Assembly: GCA_030765045.1 (NCBI GenBank)
Contig: CM060974.1
Coordinates: 56,103,839-56,167,838 of the forward strand
Source: Tenodera sinensis
Lineage: Eukaryota; Arthropoda; Insecta; Mantodea; Mantidae
Reading direction: 5' to 3'
DNA length: 64,000 nt
Below, piece after piece: positions 10,835 through 21,409 of this stretch (the stretch's first letter is position 1; each line of letters starts with the position of its first letter). The notes beneath the pieces were generated by a model. The model made no database searches and had not been told where the DNA came from. It saw only the letters and a list, made by a program, of their open reading frames with translations. Both the position numbers and the translations under genes were made by a program.

Positions 10835-11126
10835 AAGGTTTCTTATTGGAAAACTAGCCAGAGTTAAGTATTACCTTGGCAATTTTACTGAAGGGAAGTC
10901 CTCATCCTGTAACAGAATTCACAACATTAGTTAAATGTTCTGAATCACATAGTTATCTTTAAAGTACCATGTTTAATTTATTTTTAAATTGCTTTATCAA
11001 AATTAAAGATTATGCAGAACTAAGATTCAACAATGTACCTTGTCATATGGTGAAAGAAAACAGAGTAATGAAAAAAGTCTTTACGCTGAATAAAATCTTT
11101 GGTTTAAAGAAGAGAGTTGGCAGCTG

Positions 11127-11262
11127 GCCCCATAGCACAGTTGGTAGAGCACCTGCCAGCTGTGCAAGGGATCCCAGGTTCGATTCCCGGCAGGGGGTAG
11201 GAATTTCTCTCCAGCCAGGATTATTTCTCATCCTTCCCTGAGTCTGGAAGTATAATGACAGC
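11127..11262 (+). mobile_element. tRNA-derived SINE head (family C)
   Basis: CCATAGCACAGTTGGTAGAG (A box) and GGTTCGATTCCCGGC (B box) sit in a tRNA-sized module at 11127-11200, followed by unrelated body sequence. It directly abuts a family B SINE, either as a dimeric element or as adjacent insertions. Confidence 0.7.
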
Positions 11263-11540
11263 ACCGTGACTGAGTGGTTAGACCGCTCGCCTATCACCTA
11301 GGAAGGACCCGCATGTGGTCCAGTTTCCACTGCTGCTCATTCCACAATTGTTCCATTAACAACCTTCCAATCATCTATTTTGCCTGCATTTCATATCATC
11401 CTCTTCCTCACTATCATACCTGGTGCTTGGCTGACCACCTGCTTCTAAGTCCTCACTCTGGTCCCGACAGGCGTCTGATCCTAGGCACTGGTTTGTAAGT
11501 CCTAGGGAGTGTAAGCCCTACATAAGGGGAGGGTAATCAG
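11263..11540 (+). mobile_element. SINE family B copy leading into GGAA array
   Basis: Head GACTGAGTGGTTAGACCGC matches the 3095-3172 SINE head. The body through GGCGTCTGATCCTAGGCACT and TAAGGGGAGGGTAATC matches the minus-strand copy at 27043-27300. Its tail merges into the purine microsatellite that follows. Confidence 0.85.
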
Positions 11541-12027
11541 GGAAAGAATGAATGAAAGAAGGAAAGAAAGGAGGGAGGGAGGAAGGGAGGAAGGGAGTAA
11601 GGGAGTAAAGGAGGAAGGGAGGAAGGGAGGAAGGGAGGAAGGGAGGAAGGGAGGAAGGAAGGAAGGAAGGAAGGAAGGAAGGAAGGAAGGAGGGAAGGAG
11701 GGAAGGAGGGAAGGAGGGAAGGAGGGAAGGAGGGAAGGAGGGAAGGAGGGAGGGAAGGAAGGAAGGAGGGAAGGAGGGAAGGAGGGAGGGAGGGAGGGAA
11801 GGAGGGAGGGAGGGAGGGAGGGAGGGAAGGAAGGAGGGAAGGAGGGAAGGAGGGAGGGAGGGAAGGAGGGAAGGAGGGTAGGAGGGAAGGAGGGAAGGAG
11901 GGAGGGAGGGAGGGAAGGAGGGAAGGAAGGAAGGAAGGAGGGAAGGAGGGAGGGAGGGAAGGAAGGAAGGAATGAAGGAAGGAAGGAAGGAGGGAGGGAG
12001 GGAAGGAAGGAAGGAAGGAAAGAAAGG
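11540..12027. repeat. GGAA/GGGA polypurine microsatellite
   Basis: About 490 bp of GGAA and GGGA units with all-purine strand bias. It produces spurious ORFs on both strands (Pro/Ser/Leu-rich on minus, Gly/Lys/Arg/Glu-rich on plus). Its position at a SINE 3' end suggests expansion of the SINE tail. Confidence 0.98.
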
Positions 12028-12174
12028 CATGTTTAGTGAAGATAAATTAGAATCTATGATTCAGTTAGCACAGCACAGTGAAACTTAGATAATTTGAACG
12101 TTTATAACTTGAAATCGTTAATTTGAAGATTTTTCTTGGTCCCTTGAATTTTTTATTAAAGCAATATAAAAAAA

Positions 12175-12730
12175 TCTGATGTGTTGCACTCCCATGACTT
12201 TCTCTACTCTTGTACTAACCATTCTTGCAAACTCTTATTCCTATGTCTTCTTTGTGTTAGTTGAGATAAACTTTTGCAGAAATTATCTTATTGCTTATTT
12301 CCTTGTAGGTGCAAGGGGAGTGTTAGAATACAGTACAACTACAGAGGCTATAGCCAGAAAATTCAAGATATACATTTGTCATAAAAATATCTCAAACATA
12401 TAACATTTTAATCAAAATCGTTAGAGCCATTTTCAAGAAAATCAAACTTTTCAAAAAATGTTCCATGTAAAGAGTAGTTTAGGGTGGGGCTATTTTGTTC
12501 AAAATCTTAGTGTCGCATTGTTGAAAGACATTAAACTTAAATACCAACGTTGGTTTTTAACCGACTTTTCGTTTTTGAGTTATGCTGTCCACAGACACAC
12601 ACACACAGACCTTTTTCTAAAACTGCTTTTTTGGATTCAGGGGGTCTCAAAACATATATTTCCAGTGAAATCTCAACATCAAATTTTTGGGTGGAATACA
12701 ATACTTTCCCTACTTACCAGTAGAGAAAGT
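12175..12730 (+). repeat. AGTAGAGAAAGT repeat, copy 3 (internally deleted)
   Basis: Has both ends (TCTGATGTGTTGCACTC and AGTAGAGAAAGT) but lacks about 300 bp of the centre between the TAGGTGCAAGGGG block and the GGCTATAGCC block. Nested in the Tigger remnant. Confidence 0.8.
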
Positions 12731-12975
12731 AAGAATTAATCTAAGTGTGGAAATTCAATATGATAATTTTGTTCATGTATTTCCGCAGAAGAGGTCATCA
12801 CACCACAAATGTTTATTTTGTTTGGGGGATGTAATGGCTTTCGATAACTGCTTGACTTGAGCTTCTATACCTGCTTCCACATACCCTTGTTTAAAATACG
12901 TGCACCTTTAGTTATTGCTTGAGCTTCCTGCTGTTTAGTGTTGCAAATCGATGGCACTATGTGTCTTAGTAAACT

Positions 12976-13191
12976 GTGTGTCCAGTACAAGACATTAACT
13001 CTTGTGGAAAGGTCGCCATCATTCGAGAAGCTGAAAAAGGTTTAAAGAAAAAATCTGAAATTGTGAAAGAATATGGGATATCACCGAACACTTTGTCAAC
13101 TTATTTGAAGATTAAGGAGAACATTTTAAGCGGTGCCTCAAGTGAAAATGGAGGGAGTCAAAAAAAGAATGAGACAACCAGAAAATCCTGA
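12976..13191 (+). pseudogene. Tigger/pogo transposase N-terminus
   Basis: Encodes a CENP-B-like N-terminal helix-turn-helix: KVAIIREAEKGLKKKSEIVK then EYGISPNTLSTYLKIKENIL, the usual order of pogo-family DNA-binding domains. It ends after about 70 residues with no DDE domain. It sits inside Tigger-type terminal repeats. Confidence 0.85.
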
Positions 13192-13294
13192 TGGATATGT
13201 GTACCAGCATTGCTAAAATGTCAATATTAGATTAACTTTTGCAATTCAAAATTTTTCCTTATCCCTTCAGCTTCAAATTATTTAAGTTGGACTG

Positions 13295-14519
13295 TATAAG
13301 GGAAAATGTAATACGATACACTCACATGACTTTGTCTATCAATTACAAATTCACATTAACACAGCATTTATCAAAAAGTTATGCCCATTGAAAAGGAAAA
13401 GCAAGTACAGACGCAGATAAATGCAAGACACTACATGAAAGTTATTTAATGGAAATATTCACATAGAATCATCTAAGGTACCCTAAAATGCAAAAGACTG
13501 CAAACTCCTAACCTTATGCTTGTGTTCCATTCATTGGGGAATCTTTCTTCGAGCACAGCCAGATTATGGACTATGGAAGATTTTACAACTATTATACAAC
13601 CATGGCACTCTTCCACTAGGCCATGCGACGCCAGACTCTGACCTGCAGTTTGCTTGGTACAACATGTTGTATTTATTCATAAAGAATGGATGAGTTTATA
13701 TTTTCGATATTATTGGTTATGTTATTAAATTTGAAACTTTTGATATTTTCACATGCAATTTACACATCTAGAAACCTGTGCAAATTTTGCATTATGTCCA
13801 AGATTGTGTGAAAAACAGGAGCTTAATCTTCTACCCATGTTATGTTGCAGTATGTTTTTTCCCATTAATGATTTCAAATTAAGCATTAGGTACTTAACTG
13901 TACTTTAGTTACATGCGCATTTGTTTTTCTTTACTATTATATAAGATTCTTTGCAGTTTGATTTTCCTTGAATTGCGACTAGCGAGAGCTCTAACAGCTG
14001 TGTATGTCACAGCTGCCTTGAAGAATTTCTACCTTGAAGGAAGAAGAAGTCTTTTAATAGATGCAATATGCCATGCCTAGTAACAGCAACACCAAAGTTA
14101 AATCTTGGCCAAGTCTTGCTTGTCGTTCCCAGGCCCAGGAAGGTTTGCTGTTGGTTGTGAATGCCTGTGTTTCAAGTCTCTCATTCTGGTTACCATTACC
14201 GTTGTCAGTATAGAATAATTTGGAAACAGCTCGCACTACAAACCACAGTTGACATACTGTATATTTTGACGAGCTCTGGATTTTTCCTGTAATAATTTTT
14301 ATGTCTTAAACAGGTTTCATACACATGTATTAAATTCATTCACATAAAGGGACTTTGTAGCTATTCACAGAAAATCCAACATATAGATACCCATTTGTCG
14401 TGTGTGTTAAACATATTGGAAAGGTAAAATAACACTGAAAAATGCAGTGTCACGGGATCAAAACACTGATTTAAGTGATTTTTTTTCCAGAAAATAAAAG
14501 ACAATACACATTTTTGTGA
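13295..14519. other. No gene recognised
   Basis: AT-rich; no supported ORF or repeat. Confidence 0.5.
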
Positions 14520-14762
14520 TTGAAAGAGTAGTTTGGGTGGCAGGATTATCTTCAAAGTCTTCTTGTTGCAACTTGAAAATGATTGCATTTAAATTTAAGA
14601 GTTCCGTTATTTATCCTACTGTTGTTATTAAATTACCCTAGTCCCTCTCACTGTATCTCTGCAAGTGTAAAGGTTTTTTCTTTTTCCTTCTTTCTAAAAC
14701 TGTTTCCTTTGGGTTCCAGGAATGCAATACTTGTGACTGTATGTATTTTAGAGAAAGTAAAA
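14520..14762 (+). repeat. AGTAGAGAAAGT repeat, copy 4 (old, diverged)
   Basis: The block order is preserved but heavily mutated: a TTCAAAGTCTTCTTGTTGCA block, CTAAAACTGTTTCCTTTGGG, and a terminal AGAGAAAGTAAAA. Confidence 0.5.
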
Positions 14763-15600
14763 GTGCCTGAGATGTGCAGAAAGACAGTTGCTTCTTTTAC
14801 AACATAATCTGGTTGTTGATGTGTACTGGGCTAATAAAGAAGTATCTTAGAGATCATAGATTGTATCCTACAAATTGTAAGTAGATTATTAATAACTAGT
14901 TGTCTTACCCAACTTTGCACGTGTATTTTATAAATTTAAATGAAATTTCATTAACTTCACTTGCTTTGCTCCATTCTTTATAACATTATTGTACAAGCAA
15001 GCTTTCAGATAATTACAGGAGAAAAATTATAGATCTTTATACTTTCTGTTTGGTGCCAAAGTTACTTAATAAAAAGGCTAAATAGTTCTCACATAATAAG
15101 AAACCCTTAACAGGTGAAGCTGGTGAGTATGCAGATTTGGCATTCACAGGCCACCAAATTAACCAGCTTCTTTGGAAAAGAAATACAGTATGCAACCATC
15201 TTCTTAGGAGTCATTCCATGTCAAATTATACAAAATTTGACCTTCTCATCTCCGATTTCATTGATATTATATTTATGTATTCTGTGAATGAAAAAGTAAT
15301 ATTTATGTTAGTCTGTAAATTAATTATTTTGGAAAATTAAAACGTTAAATTTGTGGATATTTTACGCACGCTCTTCTACATAAATATAAATATCTCTGGT
15401 ATTATTTTTCAGATAAATATTGTGATCTTGGATTTGGCGAGTGACTGTGTGTTCATCATCATAAACAATGATGGCAGTAAAACACAAAAGAAAGGAGCTG
15501 AGGGCCTTCTTTGATTCTCACTGAGTCATCATTGCATGTGTGCATGTAGGGTCCTTGAAAGGACACGTGACATCGGCTCCAGTATAACTACGACCACACA
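14763..15600. other. No gene recognised
   Basis: No supported feature. Confidence 0.5.
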
Positions 15601-15603
15601 GAC

Positions 15604-16520
15604 CACACTTTTTGCTTTTGAGTTAGGCTGCTCACAGACACACAGACATGGACCTTTTTCTAAAAATGCTTTTTTTGGATTCAAGGGTCCTCAAAACATA
15701 TTTCCGATGAAATCTCGACATCAAATTTTTGGGTGGAATACAATACTTACCCTACTTACCAGTAGAGAAAGTAAAAACAAAAAGTTGGTTAAAAACCAAA
15801 GTTGGTATTTAAGTTTAATGTCATTCAAGGACGCGACACAAAGATTTTGAAGAAAATAGCCCCATCCTAAACTACCCTTTACATGGAACATTTTTCGAAA
15901 GTTTTGATTTTCTTGAAAATGGCTTTAACGATTTTGATTAAAATGCCATATGTTTGAGACATTTTGATGACAAATGAAATGTATATCTTGAATTTTCTGG
16001 CTATAGCCCCTGTAGTTGTATTTACTCGGGATGACTTGCATAACCGGTAAACCGTTAGAGATCAAAATAATACTATACAAAAAATGTAGATCTTGCTAAA
16101 ATACACAATTTATGTCTCAATAAATTTTCTTGTAGGGTGAACCATTTCAGAGATATTCCTTGTTATGTGTGTGAGTTTCTGAAAACTTAAAACTTCCATG
16201 AAATGGAACATCGTTGTTCTTTTTTTTATATGTTAAGTGTGCAAAGAGAATGGAATCTCACAGCTTTAAAAGATTTAACTATCGCAAAAAGCCTACTGTA
16301 TTCTAATATTCCCCTTGCACCTACAAGGAAATAAGCAATAGGATAATTTGTACAAATGTTTATTTCAACTAGCACGAAGGTAACTGAGTGAATGTGTAGG
16401 GTTTAACGGCCTGTCAATAACGAGCTCATTTGGGTCAACATGAAGAAAATAAAGGAATAGGAGTTTGTATGAATGGTTAGTACGAGAGTAGAGAAAGTCA
16501 TGTGAGTGCAACACATCAGA
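15604..16520. repeat. AGTAGAGAAAGT repeat, two copies tail to tail
   Basis: 15604-15772 is the plus-oriented 3' end of one copy. 15780-16520 is a nearly complete minus-oriented copy ending in TGAGTGCAACACATCAGA. Together they form an inverted pair. A short GGTTTAACGGCCTGTC fragment of another repeat lies at 16397-16412 within the second copy. Confidence 0.75.
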
Positions 16521-16751
16521 TTTTTTTATATGTTAACCATGCAAAGAGAACAGAATCTCAAAGCTTTAAAAGATTTGACTATCGTTCAAAGTCATGTATT
16601 CCCATATTCTCCATATGCCTACAAGAAAATAAGTAATAAGATAATTTTTGAAATGATTATCTCAACCAACACGAAGAAGATATAGTAATAAGAGTTTATA
16701 AGAATGGTTAGTACAAGAGTAGAAAAAGTCATGTGAGTGCAACACAGCAAA
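16521..16751 (-). repeat. AGTAGAGAAAGT repeat, copy 7 (left-end fragment)
   Basis: Repeats the TATGTTAACCATGCAAAGAG to GTGAGTGCAACAC segment directly next to the previous copy, giving a partial tandem. Confidence 0.75.
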
Positions 16752-16835
16752 TTTTTATATATATATGATATAATTTAAATTACTTATCATGTAACAACCT
16801 GGATTCCAACTGCAGTAGATTTCTATGAAACTCAC

Positions 16836-17271
16836 CTGAGGTTCTTGTTTAATTTCTACATTGTTGTCCATTTCCTGGGAACTGCCACATTTCTCAATCT
16901 TAATTATAGAACAGTTTGAAAAAATTTCTCTTCTATTCAGTGAACAAATTTTTGTTTTGGATTCTATCTCGCAGTTGTTGCTGCATGTGGCTGCTTCAGA
17001 CTTAATCTTCTTTACAAGATGTCTGGTAAAACATTTTGTCTCATTCTGTGAACAAAAGTCTGGAATAGATGTCTCTGATTTAATTTCTGTTTTTATTGCC
17101 ACATCACAATCACCGCCCAGGAGCACAGCATTGTTTTTTGTCATTATTGTTGCACTGTTGTTAAAAAACTCCGCCTCCTTCTGTGAGGCTATGTCATCTG
17201 AGAAGGGATACTCTTCTTTGATTTCTATTTTGATATCCATTTTGCAACTGTTGCTGCAACTGGTGCTAGGT
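16836..17271 (-). CDS. Candidate host exon: acidic Lys/Glu-rich N-terminal exon (zinc-finger-gene-like)
   Basis: The only stretch that looks like a host exon. A splice acceptor (TTTGTTTCTCCACAG) precedes 17271 and a consensus donor (CTCAG then GTGAGT) follows 16836. Translation from the ATG at 17240 runs exactly 135 codons to the donor in phase 0. The protein starts MDIKIEIKEE and has several psi-K-x-E SUMO-type motifs (IKIE, IKEE, IKTE, IKSE, IKIE, IKQE). Such exons commonly begin insect C2H2 zinc-finger genes, but no finger is present here and no later exon is recognised downstream. A hAT sits in the presumed upstream intron. It could also be a pseudogene. Confidence 0.5.
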
Positions 17272-17550
17272 CTGTGGAGAAACAAACATATATGTATGAG
17301 TAACAGAATAATGGCAAGCAAAGTGTATAGGCATAAGCCGGGAAAGGATTTACATATAAATACATATTTACTTATAAAGCTAATATCATTTATACTTTGC
17401 ATTGCTATTATGTTTCACAATGTGTGGAGTTGAAAAATGCTATTTTTATTTTCCATATTTCCCCATATTTTACAATTTAGTACATACTTTAATTAATTTC
17501 CATATGTTTTCCATATTTCATATAAAACAGCCTATCTTAACAATAAAATA

Positions 17551-17631
17551 AGTTCAAAAGTATTGGAAAGCACGAATGCTAATGGCTTCATTGCCAGATG
17601 CAAGGCACTAGAAAACAACAACAACAACAAC
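17551..17631 (+). mobile_element. 81-bp stub of the I-like LINE 3' end
   Basis: Identical to the 3' end of the 24723-26960 LINE (AGTTCAAAAGTATTGG to CACTAGAAAACAACAAC). It is bounded by the 9-bp duplication AATAAAATA (17542-17550 and 17632-17640). Extreme 5' truncation during target-primed reverse transcription explains it. Confidence 0.95.
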
Positions 17632-18192
17632 AATAAAATAGAACAAAATTCCATTAAAATACATTTCAACAATGAAGTTTTAAACATTCCTTTCAAATCA
17701 GAGCTATTTGAAAATTAATGGTCTTCAACAAACTCAACGGTCCTCAACAATAAGAAAGAAAGTCAGACACTGTATTACGCGTCAGAATACTGTCGCAAAC
17801 CCATTGTTGCGACTGGCGGCCGACGTGCACAAAGAGACAGATAGTGCAGCGCGGAGATAAAAGGCTTGCTGAAACAGATAAAGATAAATAACTGGAAGGT
17901 GCAGTGCGGAGATAAAAAGCTTGCCGCAACAGATAAAGATGGATAACTGGAAGGTTCTATTGCCGTCTTGTTTGTTACATGAAAATACCAGTAATTTCTC
18001 GAACAGTGAGCAGAGCTATAAAAGAAGCCGCGAATCGCCAGTGAGGGAGAGTCGAATCAGAACTGATTTGTGTGCCTCCAGCTGTTATGATACGTCATCT
18101 TGCTGCCAAGGGCTGCAAATTGGACTTTTAATTCTACGAACCCACGAAGTCAAATACACATTGGTGGAGTTCATTCTATAAAGACGGTAAAC

Positions 18193-19712
18193 ATGCCAAA
18201 AGTATCACATCCAGTCACTTTAAAATTAAAAAGTTATATTTCAGAATTTAAAGATAAAGATAAAATATTATTTTGTAATTTCTGTCAGTGTGCAGTATCT
18301 TCTACTCAAAAGTTCCTGGTGCAACAACATATTCAAACTAGTAAACATCAATCTTACAAACAACGAAACTCCAAGCAGAGATAATTGTTTTTAACAGAAC
18401 CAACAACGTCAAATGCAACGTCCGAGTTCAACATCAAACTGTGCCATGCTCTCGTCTCTGCTGACATTCCTCTCTACAAACTGAAAAATGAGATCTCCAG
18501 GGAATTCCTTCGGGAATATACTCAACATACAATCCCGGATGAGTCAATGCTTAGGAAGTCATATGCTCCAACCATCTACCATGAGAGAGTACAGAAGGTA
18601 AGAGATGAAATTAAAGGTGGTCCAATTTCGGTTTCTATCGATGAGACTACCGACAAAGAAGGTAGGCTTTTGGCAATGTAGTTATTGGTTTGCTAAGTGA
18701 ACAATATTCTCAACGGATTCTTTTACATTGTAATGTTCTAGAAAAGTGCAATAACAAAACTGTAGTTAAACTGTTCAACGAAGCTATGGGTATCCTATGG
18801 CAACAGGGTATTTTGTACGATAATGTTGTTGTTAGCTAATGCTGGATTTCTGACAATGAAGTCATTAATCCTCTTGCTCTCCAATATTTTTCACTGATGA
18901 TATTGAAGAGAGCAATAATGTGTTACTCTTTATTAGCGATGCTGCTCAAAGCTGGACAAGCATTATCTGTAGTTTATCCTAAAATGATTCACTTAACGTA
19001 TGTGGCACATGCATTTCATCGTGTCGCAGAAGTGATAAGGGGCAATTACCCTAAAGTAGATTTGTTGATTTCATTAGTGAAAAAAAGTGTTCCTCAAAGC
19101 TCCCAGTAGAGTTAATGCGTTGAAAGAAATGTGCCCTGATATTCCATTGCCACCCAAACCAATTTTAACTAGATGGGGTACTTGGCTGGAAGCGGTTGAA
19201 TATTACGCTGAACATATAGAATCTATTAAGAATGTTCTACTTGCATTGGATTCTGAAGATGCAGTCTCAATTGATACTGCAAAAACAGTTGCCTGTGACA
19301 CAAGTGTGAGAAATGACTTAACTTACATTAAGACACATTTTCATGTATCATAAAAACACTCAAAAGTCTCCAAATTGGGCACCTTTCACTTCCTGAAAGG
19401 TTTGAAATTATAAGTAGCACTGTGGAACAATTGAATCGTGGTAGAGGTGAAGTTGCAGACGCAGTAAGAGCTAAGGTGGACACTGCACTTTCAAAAAATC
19501 CTGGATATGAAGAGCTACAAAAGGTTGTTGCTGTGATGAGTGGTGACTCAACAGTGAAGGTAAACTTGAACTTATCCCCAGCAGACATCTTGAAATTGAA
19601 GAATGCACCGGTTACTTTTGCCGATGTTGAACGCAGTTTCAGTCAGTATAAATCTGTCCTCAGAGACAATAGAAGAAGATTCATTTTTCAAAACTTGAAA
19701 GAAATGTTATAA
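18193..19712 (+). pseudogene. hAT transposase, broken
   Basis: Starts at ATG 18193 (MPKVSHPVTLKLKSYISE) with a BED-type finger CNFCQCAVSSTQKFLVQQHI then SKH. An in-frame TAA at 18382 is followed by the same frame (SEFNIKLCHALVSADIPLYK, then SIDETTDKEGR with the first catalytic Asp region). A stop at 18679 and an 89-bp insertion at 18826 break it. Later frames give AHAFHRVAEVIRGNYPKVDL, then the hATC domain FADVERSFSQYKSVLRDNRR. The order BED, catalytic, hATC is that of CGBP1-like hAT proteins. At least three lesions make it inactive. Confidence 0.92.
18826..18914 (-). mobile_element. 3' stub of the 549-bp retroposon inside hAT
   Basis: On the minus strand it ends AGAAATCCAGCATTAGCTAAC then AAC repeats. 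The duplication ATAATG flanks it (18820-18825 and 18915-18920). Removing it rejoins the hAT reading YDNV with LLFISDAA, confirming an insertion. Confidence 0.88.
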
Positions 19713-20058
19713 TAGACAAGAGAAATTGTGTTTTGTTTGAAGTTCACATAACAATATAAAGACAAGGTATGTCCATTATTATATTCTCTGGTTAGTTTTA
19801 TTAAAATATATCAATATTTAGCATAGATAGTCATTTGTTTTATAATTATAAGTCCATATTTAATTCCATATTTTGGTAAAAATAACTGCATATATATTTA
19901 CATATTTCATACATTTTTAGTCCATATAATTCCTTTCCCTGGTCATAAGGTAGAACTACTGTACAGGATTGGGCAGATAAAAGTGTCCACATCTCATTTT
20001 ATATGATTTAAAAATAAATTATGTTGGCTATCCTTTTTTCAGCATGTTTAGTTTCATT

Positions 20059-20205
20059 ATACTTGCTTAGGCCATCAAACACCCTCTAGTTGTTAACCAG
20101 GCAGGAGCCACTCTTTCTGAAGATGCCCAACAGAGTCTTAGGCGAAATGTCAGATGCTCATTCATCAACTAGATCACGGCCTACAAGCCTAGAAACTGTG
20201 TTCTA
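20059..20205 (+). mobile_element. Minimal Penelope-type tail retroelement with hammerhead-like core
   Basis: A 147-bp insertion flanked by the 12-bp duplication TTTAGTTTCATT (20047-20058 and 20206-20217). It contains CTGAAGATGCC, GGCGAAATGTC and a tail CGGCCTACAAGCCTAGAAAC, the order seen in the larger PLE copies. CTGAAGA differs from the canonical CTGATGA and stem I is weak, so self-cleavage is doubtful. Confidence 0.75.
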
Positions 20206-20217
20206 TTTAGTTTCATT

Positions 20218-20589
20218 GTTGTTGGCTCTTATAAATGACTGACAATGAATTACAAACTGTTCTTTACTGCTGTAAAGAGTTGTTTTGTACCACAAATAAG
20301 TGTGTAGCAGAGTTAATATTCATTGTAGAGGTGTAAATACAAACTGCTTCTATCAAGGAATCACAACAATTATTCAACGATAAGTACTTGCTTCTCCAAG
20401 CATCAGAGAAAAGCAGCATTGAAGTTTTGGTGTAAAAATGGCATACCGCTGGATCCGTTACAAATGCATCAAGGAAGTGCATGTCCATGTTTAAACACCT
20501 CCGTTTAAGTACAAATTAATGAATAGGGCTCTGATTATTAGGTAAATATTAATAGTAGGAAAAGCACACAATGTGCACAATGTAAAATT
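20218..20589. other. No gene recognised
   Basis: No supported feature. Confidence 0.45.
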
Positions 20590-21270
20590 AACTTCACTGA
20601 GTCATTGTACAATCATTTTTTAAGTAACCTGTTAAGGATACTGATCTCTTACGACATATTATGACATGGTAGTGGTCGCAGAATTTTGCACGCAGCTCAA
20701 AAATACACTGGGAATTTGGTTCATGGTGTTTCTTGGCATTGCAAACTTTATGATGGAACCCATGTGTTGCCATTCTCATCACCAGATATCTGTGTTTGTA
20801 GCCTGCTTGTCTCCAGTCCGTTGTCATCACTGCACTCGTGGAGTAGAATTCCATCCATGTTAGATCTTTCTTCCTTCTTAGTTTGTCTATGCATCTGTGG
20901 ACTGCAGTTGCAGAGTTTTCCTTAGCTCTTCAATGTAGAAGCATTCTCTTGCTAGTTCATATACTAGGTGTGACAGTGTGTATTTGACAGGCAGAGGGCT
21001 TTCACCTTCTCTATCTGTAGGAGGTCTCTCTTTGTAACTGTGTTCATATGGTGTCTAATCCCTATGTGACGATGTGTGATCTTCGCTTTAAGGAGCGCTA
21101 GTGCTGTATCCAGGGAGAGTCTGTGTATGAGGTTAGTGTCATTCATAGCTAGTATTGTTTTATTTGTGATGTGTTTGCTGAAAACCATTCCTCGGGTCTA
21201 AAGGCTGACCCCAAGATACTTGAAGGGGTTTACTTGTTGTAGCTTCTTATTGCTGATGTAGATTTTTAGG
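20590..21270 (-). pseudogene. LINE 3' part (reverse transcriptase thumb and C-terminal cysteine region)
   Basis: Minus-strand frames in order: NKKLQQVNPFKYLGVSL, LSLDTALALLKAKITH, TKRDLLQIEKVKALCLS, LVYELARECFYIEELRKTLQ, MEFYSTSAVMTTDWRQAGYK and a Cys/His-containing end (CDHYHVIICR). The order is that of a non-LTR element C-terminus. There are several stops and frameshifts. Confidence 0.75.
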
Positions 21271-21409
21271 TAAACACATATTTTGTTGTGTCCTAATACG
21301 AACTTGAAAATGAGATTAATGTTCTGGATTTTCACACTCAAGCACATATTTTAAGTTTTATTGCACATAAAAGTGTATATTTTCTGATTTTTTCATGTAA
21401 ATATATATT

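Larger units (their letters stand above)
12076..13294 (+). mobile_element. pogo/Tigger DNA transposon remnant
   Basis: Left end CAGTGAAACTTAGATAATTT and right end (inverted) CAGTCCAACTTAAATAATTT are matching terminal inverted repeats. The right flank is TA; the left is CA, probably a mutated TA. The inside carries a repeat insertion at 12175-12730 and the transposase N-terminus at 12976-13190. The catalytic domain is missing. Confidence 0.8.
17338..19941 (+). mobile_element. hAT transposon, complete ends (CGBP1-like transposase)
   Basis: Left end CCGGGAAAGGATTTACAT and right end (inverted) CAGGGAAAGGAATTATAT match as short terminal repeats. The flanks GGCATAAG (17330-17337) and GTCATAAG (19942-19949) are a 7/8 target duplication. 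The 2.6-kb body contains a broken transposase and two LINE-related insertions. It lies immediately upstream of the candidate exon on the opposite strand. Confidence 0.82.

Noticed and set aside
11518..12036. Long ORFs on both strands (170 and 162 aa)
   Set aside because: They are translations of the GGAA/GGGA microsatellite.
16861..17433. 190-aa plus-strand ORF
   Set aside because: Antisense of the candidate minus-strand exon, which has better splice signals and protein-like composition.
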